A program made the position numbers and the translations under genes. Below the pieces are notes generated by a model that saw only the letters and a list, made by a program, of their open reading frames with translations, had not been told where the DNA came from and searched no databases. DNA of 64,000 nt from Nocardia sp. CDC159 (GTDB lineage Bacteria; Actinomycetota; Actinomycetes; Mycobacteriales; Mycobacteriaceae). Shown piece after piece: positions 26,801-35,297 of the stretch. The DNA lies in contig NZ_JAMRXH010000008.1 in assembly GCF_023740735.1 (NCBI RefSeq), forward strand, positions 248,001-312,000, written 5' to 3'. The first letter of the stretch is position 1. Each line of letters starts with the position of its first letter.

Positions 26801-29800
26801 GCGGTGATGGAGTCCCCGCCGAGCACCAGGAAGTCGTCCTCGGCCGCCAGTTCGGTGGCCGCGGCGATGCCCAGCACCTCGCGCACCACCTCGGCCACGG
26901 CCCGCTCGGCCGCATCGCGCAGGGCGCGGCCGTGTCCGGTGCCGCCGCCGAGATCCGGCATCGGCAGGGCGCGGCGGTCGAGCTTGCCGTTGGCGGTCAG
27001 CGGTAGCGCGGCCAGCCGGACCAGGGCCGCCGGAATCATGTACTCCGGTAGGCGATCCGCGAGATGAGACCGGATGCGCGCGGAGTTGTCGGCCTCGGAC
27101 GCGGTGGCGTACTCCGCATCCGGTTCGGGGACGTAGTAGGCCACCAGCACGGGACCGCTGCCCTGCTCGTGGGTAACGGCCACCGCCGAGGCGATGCCGG
27201 GCATGCGCCGTAGCACCGTGCCGATCTCGCCGAGTTCGATGCGGTGGCCGCGGATCTTGACCTGATCGTCCACGCGCCCGAGATATTCCAGCCGACCCCG
27301 CGAATTCCAGCGCACGATATCGCCGGTGCGGTACATCCGCGCCCCCGGCCCACCGCCGAACGGGCAGGCCACGAAGGCCGCCGCGGTCAGATCGGGACGG
27401 CGGTGATAGCCGCGGGCCAATTGCACGCCACCGAGATACAGCTCGCCGATGACGCCCGGCGGAACCTGGCGCAGACCTTCGTCGAGCACATAGACCGACG
27501 AATTCGATTCCGGAATACCGATGAGCGCGGGCTGCAGTTCGTCGCGGCCGCGGGTGTCGGCGAAATCCTCGTGGGTGAGGTCCATCGCGGCCTCGGTCGG
27601 ACCGTACAGGCCCATCACGGTGCCGCCGAAGAATCGACTCGCCTCCTCGACCAGCGACGGGGGCACCGATTCTCCGCCGAGATAGACATAGCGCATCGAT
27701 TGCAGCCGCGCCGGATCGGGCCCGGCATCGATGAAGGCGCGAACCACGCTGGGCACCAGCGAGATCTGGGTGATGCGGTGGCGGTGGATGATCCCGGCCA
27801 GCGCCTCCACATCGGCCTGCCACCACCGCGGCGGCGGCAGTACGGTCGCCGATCCGGTGCACAGGGCATTGACCAGTTCGAATACCGAGACGTCGAATCC
27901 GATCGGCGCCTTCTGCAGAATCCGCTCCGCCCCGAAGCCGAGGTGGTCGCGCATCCACTGCACATGATTGGCGACGCCGCGGTGCTGGTTCGCCACGCCC
28001 TTCGGCCGCCCGGTGGTGCCGGAGGTGTAGAGCAGATAGGCGGCGTCGAGCGGATGGATCGGGCGGACCAGCTCGTCCGCTCCCAGTGCCGAACCATCCA
28101 GCGCCGCCAGCTCTTCGATGACGGCGGGGTCGGCCAGATCGATGACGGGAACCTCGATGTCGACGTCCGGATCACGCTGCGCCGAGCGCAGCAGCAGGCT
28201 GGGCCGGGCATCGCCGAGCATGTACTCGATGCGATCGCGCGGATAGCTCGGATCGACCGGGAAGTACACCGCCCCGGCCCGCAGCACCGCGGCGAAGGCG
28301 ACCGGCAGTTGTAAGCCGCGCTCGGCGTAGACCCCGATGCGGTCGCCGGGGCGCACCCCGCGGGCCAGCAGCAGGCGGGTGAGTCGGTTGACCCGCGCAT
28401 CGAATTCGGCGTAGGTCAGCTCGAGATCCTCGAACACCACGGCGACCCGCTCCGGATACCGCGCCGCCGCCGCGCGGATCATGGCATCGACGGTGTCCGG
28501 GACGATGTCGACCACCGGGCCGTGCGACCACTCGCCGAGCCGGGCCCGATCGGAGTCCGACAGCGTCAGCAGCGCCGCGATCCGGCTGTCGCGGTCCGCC
28601 TCGGCCAGCATCCGGTCGATGTACTCGTGCAGCCGCTCGATCGTCACCGCGTCGAAAACGTCCGTGCGATAGGTGATCTGCACATCGGTGCGATCGGTGT
28701 GCTGGAACGTCTCGACCACCAGCGGCAGCAGGGCCGCGCCGTTGTCCACCAGCTCCCAGCGGGTGGTGGCGCCGGGCAGCCGGGGCCCGGAGATCTGCTC
28801 GTGCAGGAACAGCACCATGGTGTCGAACAGCCGGGAGCCGACATTGCCGGTCGCCCGGTTGACCGCGCGGACGATCTCCTCCTGCGGGAAGTTCTTGTGC
28901 CGGAACGCCTCGGTGGTGACCGTCCGGACGCGCTCGACCAGATCGGCGAAGGTTCCCGCGCTCCCGTGCTCGATGCGCAACGGCAGCATATTGCCGAGAT
29001 TGCCGATCAGCAGCTCCATCCCGGCCTCCTCGCGGTTGGCGACCGTGGTGCCGATGACCATGTCCGACCGGCCGGTCAGCTGCCGCAGCGCCAGGTAGTA
29101 GGCGGCGAGGAAGACCGAGAACGCGGTGGTACGCAGCTCGGCGGTCAGCCGTCGCAGATTGGCGTCGGCGCGGGCGCTCAGCGGCCGATCCGCCCGGGCG
29201 CCGCGCTCGGAGACCGCGACCGGGCGGCGATCGTAGGGCAGTTGTAGATCGGGCACCTCACCGTCGAATCGGGTCTCCCAGAACCGGATGTCGTCGGTGT
29301 GGTCGTCGGCGCGGAAGCGGTCCTGCTCCCATTCGGCGAAGTCGGCGACCTGCCGACGCAGCGGCTCGACCTCGATCGCGCCGCCGCGCGCCTGCCGGTA
29401 GAAGTTCTCCACATCCCGGGACAGGGCGGGCAGTGTCATACCGTCCCAGGCGATGTGCTGGATCACCACGATCGCGACGAGTTCGGCCGGTGTCATCCGG
29501 ACGAAGGTGACCCGCAGGGAGGATTCGCGGCTCAGGTCGAAGGGTTCGCGCGCCGCGGCCGTCACCAGCTCGGCCAGCTCGCCGCGGGCCTCGGGCCGGC
29601 CGGTCAGATCGACGTCGGTCAGCCGCGGCGGCAGTTCGGCGTGGATCAGCTGATAGGGCTCGCCGTTCTCGTCGGTGTGATAGGTGGTGCGCAGCACCTC
29701 GTGCCGACGCGCCAGCGCCTCGAACGCCGCCCGCAGCGCGGCCGCGTCGACCTCGCCGTCGAAGGTCAGCGCCAGGCACAGGTTGTAGGCCACGCTGTCG

Positions 29801-29955
29801 GGCGCGATCTGCTGATGCGCCCAGACGTAACGCTGCCCGAACGACAGCGGCGCGCGGGCCGGGTCCCGCCGCGCGGGCACCGACGACACGGTGGCCAGCC
29901 CCTCCCGGGCCAGCCGGGCCGCCATCGCTTCCTGCAGGTCTTCGAGCGAACGCAT
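23872..29955 (-). CDS. NRPS, C-A-PCP-E-C, probable terminal module of a mycobactin-type siderophore
   Basis: 2027 residues. First condensation domain with QHIAWDG (about 168). Adenylation domain with YTSGTTGRPKG (about 642) and NGKLDRR (about 990). Carrier domain LGGDSI (Ser about 1047). Epimerase domain with HHLAVDGVSWRI (about 1238). Then a final condensation domain with HHLLTDG (about 1716), not followed by a carrier or thioesterase. A terminal C domain of this kind is expected to release the product, perhaps by cyclising N-hydroxylysine to the seven-membered lactam of nocobactin/mycobactin (inference). ATG 29955 (MRSLEDLQE); longer upstream reading enters another gene's frame. Downstream of the ArCP-Cy-A-PCP gene in the same operon. 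Confidence 0.9.
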   Translation of the reverse strand: MRSLEDLQEAMAARLAREGLATVSSVPARRDPARAPLSFGQRYVWAHQQIAPDSVAYNLCLALTFDGEVDAAALRAAFEALARRHEVLRTTYHTDENGEPYQLIHAELPPRLTDVDLTGRPEARGELAELVTAAAREPFDLSRESSLRVTFVRMTPAELVAIVVIQHIAWDGMTLPALSRDVENFYRQARGGAIEVEPLRRQVADFAEWEQDRFRADDHTDDIRFWETRFDGEVPDLQLPYDRRPVAVSERGARADRPLSARADANLRRLTAELRTTAFSVFLAAYYLALRQLTGRSDMVIGTTVANREEAGMELLIGNLGNMLPLRIEHGSAGTFADLVERVRTVTTEAFRHKNFPQEEIVRAVNRATGNVGSRLFDTMVLFLHEQISGPRLPGATTRWELVDNGAALLPLVVETFQHTDRTDVQITYRTDVFDAVTIERLHEYIDRMLAEADRDSRIAALLTLSDSDRARLGEWSHGPVVDIVPDTVDAMIRAAAARYPERVAVVFEDLELTYAEFDARVNRLTRLLLARGVRPGDRIGVYAERGLQLPVAFAAVLRAGAVYFPVDPSYPRDRIEYMLGDARPSLLLRSAQRDPDVDIEVPVIDLADPAVIEELAALDGSALGADELVRPIHPLDAAYLLYTSGTTGRPKGVANQHRGVANHVQWMRDHLGFGAERILQKAPIGFDVSVFELVNALCTGSATVLPPPRWWQADVEALAGIIHRHRITQISLVPSVVRAFIDAGPDPARLQSMRYVYLGGESVPPSLVEEASRFFGGTVMGLYGPTEAAMDLTHEDFADTRGRDELQPALIGIPESNSSVYVLDEGLRQVPPGVIGELYLGGVQLARGYHRRPDLTAAAFVACPFGGGPGARMYRTGDIVRWNSRGRLEYLGRVDDQVKIRGHRIELGEIGTVLRRMPGIASAVAVTHEQGSGPVLVAYYVPEPDAEYATASEADNSARIRSHLADRLPEYMIPAALVRLAALPLTANGKLDRRALPMPDLGGGTGHGRALRDAAERAVAEVVREVLGIAAATELAAEDDFLVLGGDSITAIRMASALKKRGLLITTSDLFEARTIARIAAATTPLAAGGAPALAESGAATDWFPLNPIATALTEQSADYHAYSQATAVVTPAHCTREQVADVVAALVDRHPMLRAQVAPGPDGRIACRIPPRSARPELVEVVLDRADWERSAGHELRERLRAASESLDPAAGRMVAAVWVRSDDGALGRLLLVIHHLAVDGVSWRIVHDDLRQLWAAAAPQEPGTSMRAWNTGLARLASADTVVEALPYWSAAAAGTDPLLGSRAYDPAADTVATVREVTAALDPDDTALLMSTVTTAFGCDFLDVQVAALAVAVHRFRRQRGRDARTVSLTMERHGRVETLFAGVDLANTVGWFTTTYPVALQVTADGAVELEAAVKAVKEQLRAVPDSGIGWGLLRWLNAETRRILEQHRSPQISFNYMGRFAAGAGTEPWSPAPEFGYLGGHANDTMPAPALLDINTVALTEDERVTLHASFRYPAGPLAEAEVRELAELWRQALGELVKIVRDNPIRRLTPTDVVADEVSQLDLDRWQALYPGCVDVHPLAPLQAGLYFTALGAAGNDVYNVQTLIGVRGELDVARLGAAFDTVLNRYPNLRVSISVSHAGQPYAIVVDRMTIPVREIDLTALPDARERLGEFLRSDQAEQFDPARGPLFRVTVVHLPDAVHTVVLTSHHLLTDGWSGQLLPREIFAEYAGPGAPPLGDPETFAKFLRLTREREAATEAAWRDHLDGVRPCLVAPSRAPGSGGVPAMRTFALDDDLVRRATRLAAELGTTFSLICQLAWANALRYVTGQRATVFGEVVSGRPADLDGVDNAVGCFANTVPVVVDLPPEQSWRERLAELQRHRVELMEHHQFRLTSAMRLAGGRRLFDSMFVFQSYPPGRAELERLLGSAGLALESFEGGGATDNALLLMIFPANSLLPTDAVQAAVFYAEDAFEPDDARIVETAFRNSLRAIAEQPDLGVGASAVLDEEDQGLLVMRRMWQ

Positions 29956-29999
29956 CTGTCGAACCAATCTGTGTCTTGCGAGATCCGGTGTGCCGCGGG

Positions 30000-32900
30000 T
30001 CAGTTGGCCGCGCCGACCGGCACGGGCACCTCGGCCAGTTCCAGCAGAATCCGCGAAACCTGTTCCAGCCGGGCCGGATCGGCCTCGGCGGCGAGCAGGC
30101 TCGCGCAGATCCGGCGGACGGTGCGGCCCTCGAAGATCTCGGTGACCCCGAACTTCCGCACGGCCAGCAGCCCGCGGATCTTGGCGGTCAGGGTGGTGGC
30201 GAGGATCGAATTGCCGCCGATGTCGAAGAAATCGGTTTCCACGCCCACCGCCTCGACGCCGAGGATCTGGGCGACGATGTAGGCCACCGCGGTCTCGACC
30301 TCGTTCGCGGGCGCGACATAGGCGCGTTCGGCGAGCGCGTCGGCATCGATCATCCGGCGGATCGCCGCCCGGTCGAGTTTGCCGTTGGCGGTCAGCGGAA
30401 TGGCGTCGAGCACCTCGACGGCCTCGGGAATCATGTGGGCGGGCAACAGGTCCCGCAGTCCGGAGGTGAGTTCGGGGGCCGGACCGTCGACGGTCACGGC
30501 CGCGACCAGGCGGCCCGCGTCGGTGACCAGCGCCACGGCCTCGCGCACCCCCGGCTGCGCGGTCAGCGCCGCCTCGACCTCGCCGAGTTCGACCCGGTAG
30601 CCGCGGATCTTCACCTGATGGTCGGCGCGGCCCAGGAAGTCCACGGTGCCGTCGGGCAGATAGCGGGCCAGATCGCCCGTGCGGTACCAGCGCACGCCGT
30701 CGAGTTCGACGAAGCGATCGGCGGTGCGCTCCGCGTCGCCGCGATAGCCGTCGGCGACACTCGTTCCGCCGATCCACAATTCGCCGATCACCCAGTCGGG
30801 ACAGTCCTCGCCGCGCTCGTTGACCACCCGCAGCGCCACATTGGCCAGCGGGGTGCCGTAGGGGACGGTGGGCCGGTCGGCCGGGAAGTCGTCGGTCACC
30901 TCGCACACCGTGGAGTGGATCGCGGTCTCGGTGGTGCCGCCCAGACCGGCGAAGCGCAGGCCGGGCACGGCGACCCGGAAGCGCTGTGCCAGTTCGGTTT
31001 TCACTCGGTCTCCGCCGGTGATCACCACGCGCAGCGAGCGCAGTTGCTCGGCCGAGGCCGTATCGAGCAGCATGCCGAGCAGTCCGGGCGCGCAATTGAT
31101 CACGCTGACACCGGTTTCGGCGATCAGTGCCGCCCAGGCCGCCGCGTCCCGCTCGGTCTCGGCGTCCACGCACACCAGGGCGCCGCCGAGGGCCAGCGGG
31201 CAGAAGATGTCGAAGACCGACAGATCGAATTCCAGCGAGGACAGTCCGATGAGCCGATCGTCGCGCCCCAGCGCGAAATGCGCGGCGATGGCGTCGATGG
31301 TGTTGGTCGCGGCGCGGTGGCCGACCTCGACGCCCTTCGGCTCGCCGGTGGAGCCGGAGGTGAACAGCACATACGCCAGCGCGTCCGGCGTCACCTCGGG
31401 CCGCCGGTCCAGGCGCGGGCCGGATACGGCGGATCGCAGTGACACCGCGGTGATCTCGGAGGGCAGGTCGGGGGCGGCCTCGTCCACGAGCGCGACGCGC
31501 GCCGCGGCGCGGGTCAGGATGCGGTCGCGCCGTGCCGGGGGCTGCCCGGTCCCGATCGGAAGGTAGGTGGCACCGGCGGCGAGCACGCCGAGCACGGCGG
31601 GAATCTGCCGGTGGCCCTTGGCCACGATCACCGCGACCGTGTCGCCGGGTCGTACCCCGGCCTCGACGAGCGCGCGGGCCACGGCCAGTGCCTGCTCGGA
31701 CAGCTCCCCATAGCTGGACGAACCGCCGTCGCGCCAGCGCAGGGCGACCCGCTCCGGATCGCGTTCGGCCAGGTCGAAGAAGGCGTCGTGCAGGGTCCGC
31801 GCGCCGAGATCGGCCGCGGTGGCGTTGACGGCGTCGCGCACGGCGCGCTGGGCCCGCGGCAGCGGGATCGTCAGAGCCGCATGCCAATCGGCGTCCGGCT
31901 CGACCAGGGCCAGCAGCAGATCGCGGAATTCGGCGAACATCGCCTCCACCACGCCCGCGGGCATGGCGTCGCGGCGCACGTCCCAGTTCACCAGCAGCCC
32001 GCCCGCGAGCTCGACCACCTGGGCGTCCAGATCCACCTGCGGCCCCTGCGACAGAATCCACACCGGCGCACCGAACAGCGCGGTGACGCGCTCGGAGAAC
32101 AGCTCGCCGAGATCGAGTCCGGAGGTGAAGACCACCGACGGCGTGACCGGGCCGCCGCGCAGTCGGCCCAGATCGCGCAGCACGTCCAGACCCTCGTAGG
32201 TGGCGTGCGCGGCGCAGGTGTGCAACTCGCGCTGCAGCCGCTTGGCCCGCTCGACCATCGACTCCGTCCGGCGGGCGTCCACATCGACCAGCACCGAATT
32301 GGTGAAATCGCCGACCACCCGGTCGATATCGTCGTGCAGCGGTTCCCGATCGAACAGCGGCACGTTGAGCAGGAAGCGCTGCTGTGCCGACCAGCGGGCG
32401 ATCACCTCGGAGAAGACGGTGGCCAACGCGACCGCCGGGGTGATGCCGTGGCTGTGCGCCACCGCGTGCAGCCGCGCCTTCGCCTCGGGGCCGAACAGGT
32501 GGTGCAGGCGAATGCTGCGCGCCGGATCCGGGCGTTCGCCCTCGGGCAGGACCGGCAGCGCGGGAATATCGGGCAGCGAGCGAATCCGGTTCTCCCACCA
32601 GGACTTCGCCGCGGAATTGTCCGGTGCGGTGCGTCGCTTGGCGGACAGATATTCGCGGAAGGTATAGCCGACGGGCGCGAGCGCGTCGGCGTCGGTCTCG
32701 TAGAGGTGGGCGAGATCGTCGAGAATGCGGCGGTAGCTCAGCGCGTCTCCGGCGAGCATGTCCACATCGACGTGCAGGCGGTGGTTGCCGTCCGGCAGCA
32801 GCGTGAGCGTGATGTCGATGACCTGGCCGGCCTCGACGTCCATGCGCTGATGGCTCTTCTCCTGCCGCAGCCGCTCCAGTTCCGCGGCCCCGGAATCGGA

Positions 32901-33434
32901 TTCGCCGGTCAGATCGACGACGTGGAAGACCGGCCGCAACGGCTCCGGCAGCACCCGCTGGGTGCCGCTGTCGGTGAACCGCACGCGCAGCTGCTCGTGC
33001 CGGCGCACCAGCCGCCGCACCGCGGTCCGCATGCGGTCGGCCACCAGACCGCGACCGTCGAATTCGACGTACAGATGCGCCGCGACACCGCCGAGCCGCT
33101 GATCCTGCCGACGCCCGACCCAGTACGCGTGCTGCATTGTGGCCAGGGCGAATTCGTCGGTGTCGGCCTCGGCGGCCGCGACCGGCGCGGCGGCGGGCCG
33201 CTCGGGCTCGACGCGGCCGCTGGCCAGCAGTTCCGCCCAGTCGTCGATGGTCGGCCGCAGGGCCAGTTCGGAGCTGCGCACCTCATGACCCTGTTTGCGC
33301 CAGCGGGCCGCGAGCCGCATCAGCTTCATGGAGTGCATGCCCAGGCTCACCAGATCGTCGCCGTAGCCGATCGATTCCGGGTGCATTCCCAGCTCCGCCG
33401 CCACGATGTCGCGAACGTCAGCCTTGCCGAGCAT
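30000..33434 (-). CDS. NRPS, ArCP-Cy-A-PCP (MbtB-like), aryl-cap loading and heterocyclisation
   Basis: 1144 residues. An N-terminal aryl carrier domain has GMHSM with the attachment Ser at 35. The cyclisation domain carries DMLAGD (the D-x4-D motif that replaces HHxxxDG, about 225). The adenylation domain has FTSGSTGEPKG (about 696) and the second carrier DIGGNSI (Ser about 1075). This order is that of MbtB: an aryl acid on the ArCP is joined to Ser/Thr/Cys and cyclised. ATG 33434 (MLGKADVRD). Two iron boxes lie upstream. No salicylate synthase or aryl-AMP ligase is present in the window. Confidence 0.92.
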   Translation of the reverse strand: MLGKADVRDIVAAELGMHPESIGYGDDLVSLGMHSMKLMRLAARWRKQGHEVRSSELALRPTIDDWAELLASGRVEPERPAAAPVAAAEADTDEFALATMQHAYWVGRRQDQRLGGVAAHLYVEFDGRGLVADRMRTAVRRLVRRHEQLRVRFTDSGTQRVLPEPLRPVFHVVDLTGESDSGAAELERLRQEKSHQRMDVEAGQVIDITLTLLPDGNHRLHVDVDMLAGDALSYRRILDDLAHLYETDADALAPVGYTFREYLSAKRRTAPDNSAAKSWWENRIRSLPDIPALPVLPEGERPDPARSIRLHHLFGPEAKARLHAVAHSHGITPAVALATVFSEVIARWSAQQRFLLNVPLFDREPLHDDIDRVVGDFTNSVLVDVDARRTESMVERAKRLQRELHTCAAHATYEGLDVLRDLGRLRGGPVTPSVVFTSGLDLGELFSERVTALFGAPVWILSQGPQVDLDAQVVELAGGLLVNWDVRRDAMPAGVVEAMFAEFRDLLLALVEPDADWHAALTIPLPRAQRAVRDAVNATAADLGARTLHDAFFDLAERDPERVALRWRDGGSSSYGELSEQALAVARALVEAGVRPGDTVAVIVAKGHRQIPAVLGVLAAGATYLPIGTGQPPARRDRILTRAAARVALVDEAAPDLPSEITAVSLRSAVSGPRLDRRPEVTPDALAYVLFTSGSTGEPKGVEVGHRAATNTIDAIAAHFALGRDDRLIGLSSLEFDLSVFDIFCPLALGGALVCVDAETERDAAAWAALIAETGVSVINCAPGLLGMLLDTASAEQLRSLRVVITGGDRVKTELAQRFRVAVPGLRFAGLGGTTETAIHSTVCEVTDDFPADRPTVPYGTPLANVALRVVNERGEDCPDWVIGELWIGGTSVADGYRGDAERTADRFVELDGVRWYRTGDLARYLPDGTVDFLGRADHQVKIRGYRVELGEVEAALTAQPGVREAVALVTDAGRLVAAVTVDGPAPELTSGLRDLLPAHMIPEAVEVLDAIPLTANGKLDRAAIRRMIDADALAERAYVAPANEVETAVAYIVAQILGVEAVGVETDFFDIGGNSILATTLTAKIRGLLAVRKFGVTEIFEGRTVRRICASLLAAEADPARLEQVSRILLELAEVPVPVGAAN

Positions 33435-33478
33435 CAGACTCCTCACCGGCCGAAAATCCAGCCTATTACTCACAAAGG

Positions 33479-33497
33479 CTAGGCTTGCCTAACCTTT
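33479..33497 (-). promoter_or_regulatory. IdeR-like iron box upstream of the ArCP-Cy-A-PCP operon (proximal)
   Basis: Minus strand AAAGGTTAGGCAAGCCTAG agrees with the IdeR consensus at 14 of 19 positions and is dyad-symmetric (AGGTTAGGC/GCCTAGCCT). It lies 44 bases before the start codon. It is the weaker of two boxes in this intergenic region. Confidence 0.65.
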
Positions 33498-33535
33498 GAG
33501 AATAGTAACGCAGCGGCCGCCGCGGAATACACAAC

Positions 33536-33554
33536 TGTGGTATGGCTAACCTAA
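33536..33554. promoter_or_regulatory. IdeR-like iron box upstream of the ArCP-Cy-A-PCP operon (distal)
   Basis: TGTGGTATGGCTAACCTAA matches 15 of 19 consensus positions, with a perfect right half (GGCTAACCTAA). It lies 57 bases from the proximal box and 13 bases past the end of the upstream ABC gene. Two tandem boxes suggest tighter iron repression of the main biosynthetic operon. Confidence 0.65.
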
Positions 33555-33566
33555 CAAGATCAGCCG

Positions 33567-35297
33567 TTATGTGTCGGCCAAATGCCACCCGCTCGCACGG
33601 GAGCGTTCCTTCCAGAATTCGGCGTAGCGGCCGCCGCGATCGAGAAGTCCGGCGTGCGTACCGCGTTCGGCGATTCGGCCGCCCTCGACGAACAGGATCT
33701 GATCGGCGTGCTGGATGGTGGCCAGCCGATGCGCCACGACCACAACGGTCTTGCCGCGGGTGAGTTCGTGGATACCGCGGACCACGACGGCCTCGCTGTG
33801 CGGATCCAGCGCACTGGTCGCCTCGTCCAGCAGCACGATCGGGGCGTCCTTGAGCAGGGCCCGCGCGATCGAGACCCGCTGGCGCTCACCGCCGGACAGC
33901 GCGGCGCCGCCCTCGCCGACGAGCGAGTCCCAGCCGTCGGGCAGGCGCTCGACGATCTCGTCGACGCGGGCGGTCTCGGCGGCGCGGCGGACCTGCTCGT
34001 CGGTCGCGTCGGGGCGACCGATGCGGATGTTCTCCGCGATGGTCCGGTTGAACAGGTACACGTCCTGAAAGACCGGGGAGACCTGGCGCAGCAGCGTTTC
34101 CGACGGCTGCGCGCGGACGTCGTGCCCGCCGACGGTGATCGACCCGGCATCGACATCGTAGAAGCGCGCCGCCAGCCGCAGCAGCGTCGTCTTGCCGCCG
34201 CCGGAGGGGCCGACGATCGCCGTCGTGGTGCCGCCGGGCACCGTGAAGGACACCCCGGCAATGGTCTTCTCCCCGTCGCGATAACCGAATTCGACCTCGG
34301 TGAACTCGATGGCGGGCGCGCCCGGCTCGACCGCCGCGGTCGCTTCGGGCAGACCGCGGACGGCGAGGAATTCGAGGATGCGATCGGCGGCGTCGGCCGC
34401 ACTGCGCAGGGCATTGCTGAGCTGGGCCGCGCGATTGATCGGTTCGATGAACCGGGAGCTCACCGCGATCAACGCGATGGCGGCGGGCACCGACAGCCCG
34501 CCCTCGGTGCCGCGCGCCACCACCACCGAGACCAGGAGCAGGAAGACGGCCTGCACCAGCAGCGCGAAGACCATCAGCCCCGGCACACTCGCGAAGATCA
34601 GCCCGGTAGCGGCCCGCTGCTGCCCGCGCAACGCCTGCGACAGCTTGCGGTTCCCCTCGCCCACCGCGCCGAAGGCCCGCAGCACCGGCTGGGCCTGGGC
34701 GAATTCGATCACCCGGGCATTGGCCTCGGCGGCGGCCTCGTGCAGTTCGCGATTGGAGCGCGAATAGCTGTTGTTCGCCCACCGGCTCACCAGCAGCAGC
34801 ACCGGCAGGGAGAGCACCATGGTCAGCGCGACCCGCCAGTCGACGAAGGCCACCCCGGCCGCGACGCCGATCGGCACCAGCACCGCGGTGAGCACCGGGG
34901 CCACCAGATAGGAGACGACACCGAGGATTTCCCGCACGCCGCCGACGATGATCCGAGAGACCGATCCGGCGTCGGCGGTGGCGAACCAGCCCAGCGGCAG
35001 GGTGCTCAGATGATCGCCGAGGCGGGTCTGCGCGCCGCGCAGCATGCCGACCCCGATGCGCAGGCCGGTCATCGACTGCACATACGACAGCGCCGAGGCC
35101 ACCGCCACCGCGACCGCCATCCACCCCGCCCACTTCCAGGCGCGACCGGTGTCACCGTCGAACAGCGCGCCCAGCAGCGGAATCAGCAGCAGATACGCCG
35201 CGATCTGGCCCAGCGCCTGCGCGCCGATCAGCGCGAAATACCGCGGCACCCGCCCACGCAGTTCGGCCGGGACGAGCGCAAAAACCTTGGTGATCAC
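33567..35297 (-). CDS. ABC transporter, fused membrane and ATPase domains (IrtB-like)
   Basis: 576 residues: six-helix membrane domain (about 15-300), then a nucleotide-binding domain with GPSGGGKTT (about 365), LSGGERQR and VLLDEATSALD. The GTG at 35297 overlaps the stop of the preceding half transporter (GTGA), so the two would form a heterodimer, as mycobacterial IrtA/IrtB do for carboxymycobactin import. The ABC fold is exporter-type; IrtAB shows that this fold can import siderophores. The first 12 residues of the longer reading are not needed. It is the last gene of the 44107-33567 operon. Confidence 0.9.
   Translation of the reverse strand: MITKVFALVPAELRGRVPRYFALIGAQALGQIAAYLLLIPLLGALFDGDTGRAWKWAGWMAVAVAVASALSYVQSMTGLRIGVGMLRGAQTRLGDHLSTLPLGWFATADAGSVSRIIVGGVREILGVVSYLVAPVLTAVLVPIGVAAGVAFVDWRVALTMVLSLPVLLLVSRWANNSYSRSNRELHEAAAEANARVIEFAQAQPVLRAFGAVGEGNRKLSQALRGQQRAATGLIFASVPGLMVFALLVQAVFLLLVSVVVARGTEGGLSVPAAIALIAVSSRFIEPINRAAQLSNALRSAADAADRILEFLAVRGLPEATAAVEPGAPAIEFTEVEFGYRDGEKTIAGVSFTVPGGTTTAIVGPSGGGKTTLLRLAARFYDVDAGSITVGGHDVRAQPSETLLRQVSPVFQDVYLFNRTIAENIRIGRPDATDEQVRRAAETARVDEIVERLPDGWDSLVGEGGAALSGGERQRVSIARALLKDAPIVLLDEATSALDPHSEAVVVRGIHELTRGKTVVVVAHRLATIQHADQILFVEGGRIAERGTHAGLLDRGGRYAEFWKERSRASGWHLADT

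Noticed and set aside
29956..32598. Extension of the C-A-PCP-E-C NRPS to a 2908-residue protein
   Set aside because: The extra 880 residues are the wrong frame of the ArCP-Cy-A-PCP gene. The true start is at 29955.
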